64,000 nt of DNA from a virus: positions 1 through 64,000 of IMG/VR virus record IMGVR_UViG_3300023174_000058; one strand, written 5' to 3'. The translations under genes were made by a program, and so were the position numbers. This document shows positions 62,650-64,000 of the stretch, piece after piece (position 1 is the first letter of the stretch; each line of letters opens with the position of its first letter). The notes under the pieces are model-generated. The model saw only the letters and a list, made by a program, of their open reading frames with translations. It did not search any database and was not told where the DNA came from.

Positions 62650-63006
62650 ATGAGAACAATATATCAAGAGCAAGCCGATGAAATTGGTAATATCGTTTCA
62701 CAAAAAAATGCTGCGTACGGATCTGCTTTTTCAGAAGCGCATCATATATTAAAAGTTCTTTATCCTAACGGAATAAGACCTGAACAATATACTGATGCGC
62801 TTGCTATTATTAGAGTAGTTGATAAACTATTCCGTATTGCTACAAAAAAGGATGCATTTGGCGAAAATCCTTGGAAAGATATTGCCGGTTACGCTATACT
62901 AGGAGTCGTGAATGGAATCACGAAAGCAAGTAAACCCGAATCGTTATCTACAGATAACAACGAAAAGGTGGTCGAGCCTCCTAAAAAAGCTAAGAAAAGA
63001 AAATAA
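62650..63006 (+). CDS. Conserved-looking protein, DUF1599-like
   Basis: 118 aa. NAAYGSAFSEAHHIL, then DALAIIRVVDKLFRIATKKD and NPWKDIAGYAILGV resemble the DUF1599 type, a MazG-like helical fold linked to nucleotide hydrolysis. Metal-ligand Glu residues of active MazG enzymes are not clear. Basic C-terminal tail. Overlaps the next gene by 95 bp. Confidence 0.62.
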   Translation: MRTIYQEQADEIGNIVSQKNAAYGSAFSEAHHILKVLYPNGIRPEQYTDALAIIRVVDKLFRIATKKDAFGENPWKDIAGYAILGVVNGITKASKPESLSTDNNEKVVEPPKKAKKRK

Positions 63007-63328
63007 AATAAATGAAGAGTTTGAAATCCTATTAGGAAATTTAACTCTTGAAGAAATTATAGCAATTAAATTAGAATTAAGTAGTAAAACACAAGGAAGT
63101 CCGCTTTACGGTTTACCACTTTGGCATTCGCTAAACAATATAGTACAGGATGCTGTACTAAAGTTCGCTATCTCTACTACTTATACAAGCAGTGAAGCGG
63201 CAAGATACTTAGGGTTAGATCAAGCAAATTTATATCCGCTTATTAAAAAATTTCATATTTTAGATTATTTTGGTAAGAAATATAAAAAGAAATGGTTAGA
63301 TAAAAATTTAAGTAAAGAAAAAAATTAA
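62912..63328 (+). CDS. Hypothetical protein with HTH-like C-terminus
   Basis: 138 aa from ATG 62912 (CTAGGAGTCGTGA upstream), overlapping the preceding gene by 95 bp in another frame. Basic N-terminus; TSSEAARYLGLDQANLYPLI near the C-terminus looks like a Fis-type helix-turn-helix. Possibly a regulator. Confidence 0.66.
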   Translation: MESRKQVNPNRYLQITTKRWSSLLKKLRKENKINEEFEILLGNLTLEEIIAIKLELSSKTQGSPLYGLPLWHSLNNIVQDAVLKFAISTTYTSSEAARYLGLDQANLYPLIKKFHILDYFGKKYKKKWLDKNLSKEKN

Positions 63329-63329
63329 T

Positions 63330-63402
63330 GCATTCGTAGCACAATCGGTAGTGCAGCTGTTTTGTAATCAGCAGGTTGTAGGTTCAATTCCTATCGAATG
63401 CT
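63330..63402 (+). tRNA. tRNA-Thr (UGU)
   Basis: Acceptor GCATTCG/CGAATGC, anticodon loop TTTGTAA (TGT) on a GCTG/CAGC stem with a T-T mismatch next to the loop, T-arm GTAGGTTCAATTCCTAT. CCA encoded at 63403-63405. The only + strand tRNA, outside the GC-rich block. Confidence 0.9.
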
Positions 63403-63407
63403 CCAAA

Positions 63408-63962
63408 TTAAGCAGCGGCTTCTTCGGAGGTCGCTGTTTTTATTTTCCATTTACCGTCTTTGTTTAAAAAGTGTTCTTCCATGTGACAGTTTGGACAAAG
63501 AATTAATAAATTTTCTATTGTATTATTTTCTCTATTTCTATCTTGGTGATGGACTTCTAATATTTCTGGATGTTTATTGTAGGAACAGCGTTCGCATTTA
63601 CGTTCTTTTGAGCGAAAAGCAATTTCACGATAATGAGAATCCCCAGAGCCATAATGCGCTGGTTGTAAATCTTTTAATCCAAATTCAATTCTTTGAGCAA
63701 GATCTTTATGTTCTCTACAACAAAAATGTAAATTTTTTTTAGAATTTTGTTTTTGAGAACTGTTTTTATAAAACATTTTTTTACAATAAGAGCATTCTGT
63801 GTTGGGAATATTTAAAATAGCGCTTCTTTCCAGTAATTTATTTTTTACACCTTCTGCACTACATTTTTTTGAACAATATTTTCCATTGCCTCTATTTACT
63901 TCACGTAATTGTGCTTGAAAAAAGTTCTTACAATTCTGACAAGTTTGTGTTATAGTTTTCAT
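63408..63962 (-). CDS. HNH endonuclease with zinc fingers
   Basis: 184 aa. CQNC, CSKKC, CSYC and CERC clusters, then HNH-like EILEVHHQDRNRENNT and LLILCPNCHMEEH. GGAGAAAAC before the ATG. Lies directly against tRNA-Thr on the opposite strand, typical of a homing gene next to a tRNA. Confidence 0.85.
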   Translation of the reverse strand: MKTITQTCQNCKNFFQAQLREVNRGNGKYCSKKCSAEGVKNKLLERSAILNIPNTECSYCKKMFYKNSSQKQNSKKNLHFCCREHKDLAQRIEFGLKDLQPAHYGSGDSHYREIAFRSKERKCERCSYNKHPEILEVHHQDRNRENNTIENLLILCPNCHMEEHFLNKDGKWKIKTATSEEAAA

Positions 63963-64000
63963 GTTTTCTCCTTTAATGGGGCTTGGGATTGCATAGTGTG
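63963..64000. other. Window end
   Basis: Only the ribosome-site region of the HNH gene and a few bases beyond; no further feature visible. Confidence 0.5.

Noticed and set aside
1-64000. Lysogeny or integration module
   Set aside because: No integrase, repressor or attachment-like repeat was recognised; the tRNA fragments are better explained by HNH activity.

Overview
The window looks like part of a large, strictly lytic tailed-phage (jumbo, T4-like in style) genome. It encodes its own DnaB-type helicase, DNA polymerase III alpha subunit with a separate DEDDh proofreading exonuclease, a complete deoxynucleotide pathway (thioredoxin, NrdB, NrdA, ThyX, dUTPase), purine enzymes (GuaB-family, PurA-like), chaperones (GroES-like, GroEL, Hsp20), a ClpP-like protease, a sigma-region-4-like protein, a GH19 endolysin, a lytic-transglycosylase-like protein, tRNAs and many HNH-type endonucleases. 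No integrase, repressor or attachment site was seen. The host cannot be named from this window.

Layout. (1) 1-31 kb, AT-rich, all + strand: replication, nucleotide and proteostasis genes, interleaved with acidic or Cys-rich proteins that resemble packaged or late phage proteins. (2) 31-40 kb, AT-rich, + strand: small genes and the endolysin, then a long, translationally coupled array of more than 20 tiny paralogous genes with a G-D-I motif, interrupted once by a homing endonuclease. (3) 39.8-40.7 kb: a gene-poor, TAGG/CCTA-rich stretch. (4) 40.4-57 kb, clearly GC-rich, many short transcription units mostly on the - strand: MoxR ATPase and VWA/metallopeptidase pair, a tRNA operon, ten more G-D-I paralogs, and a + strand block at 49.7-53.7 kb. 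Units here are separated by about 15 copies of a hairpin repeat with core GGGGCTAGCCCC. It is usually followed by a TTGACA-like/17-bp/TATAAT-like promoter. (5) 57-64 kb, AT-rich: SLT-like enzyme, membrane proteins, proofreading exonuclease, late-like proteins, tRNA-Thr and HNH genes.

Regulation visible in the sequence: sigma70-type promoters with 17-bp spacers, several terminator hairpins carrying a promoter -10 inside or at the edge of their loop, a candidate late motif CTATTTAT before structural-like genes, leaderless starts (ATG 6-7 nt after the -10) at the head of G-D-I operons, and small 5' leader hairpins before Shine-Dalgarno sites in other units.

The most notable undescribed feature is the G-D-I family (about 34 members on both strands and in both composition regimes). 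Its N-terminal motif recalls the start of MazF/PemK-like SH3-type barrels, but its function is unknown. All family calls come from reading motifs by eye; no database search was possible.
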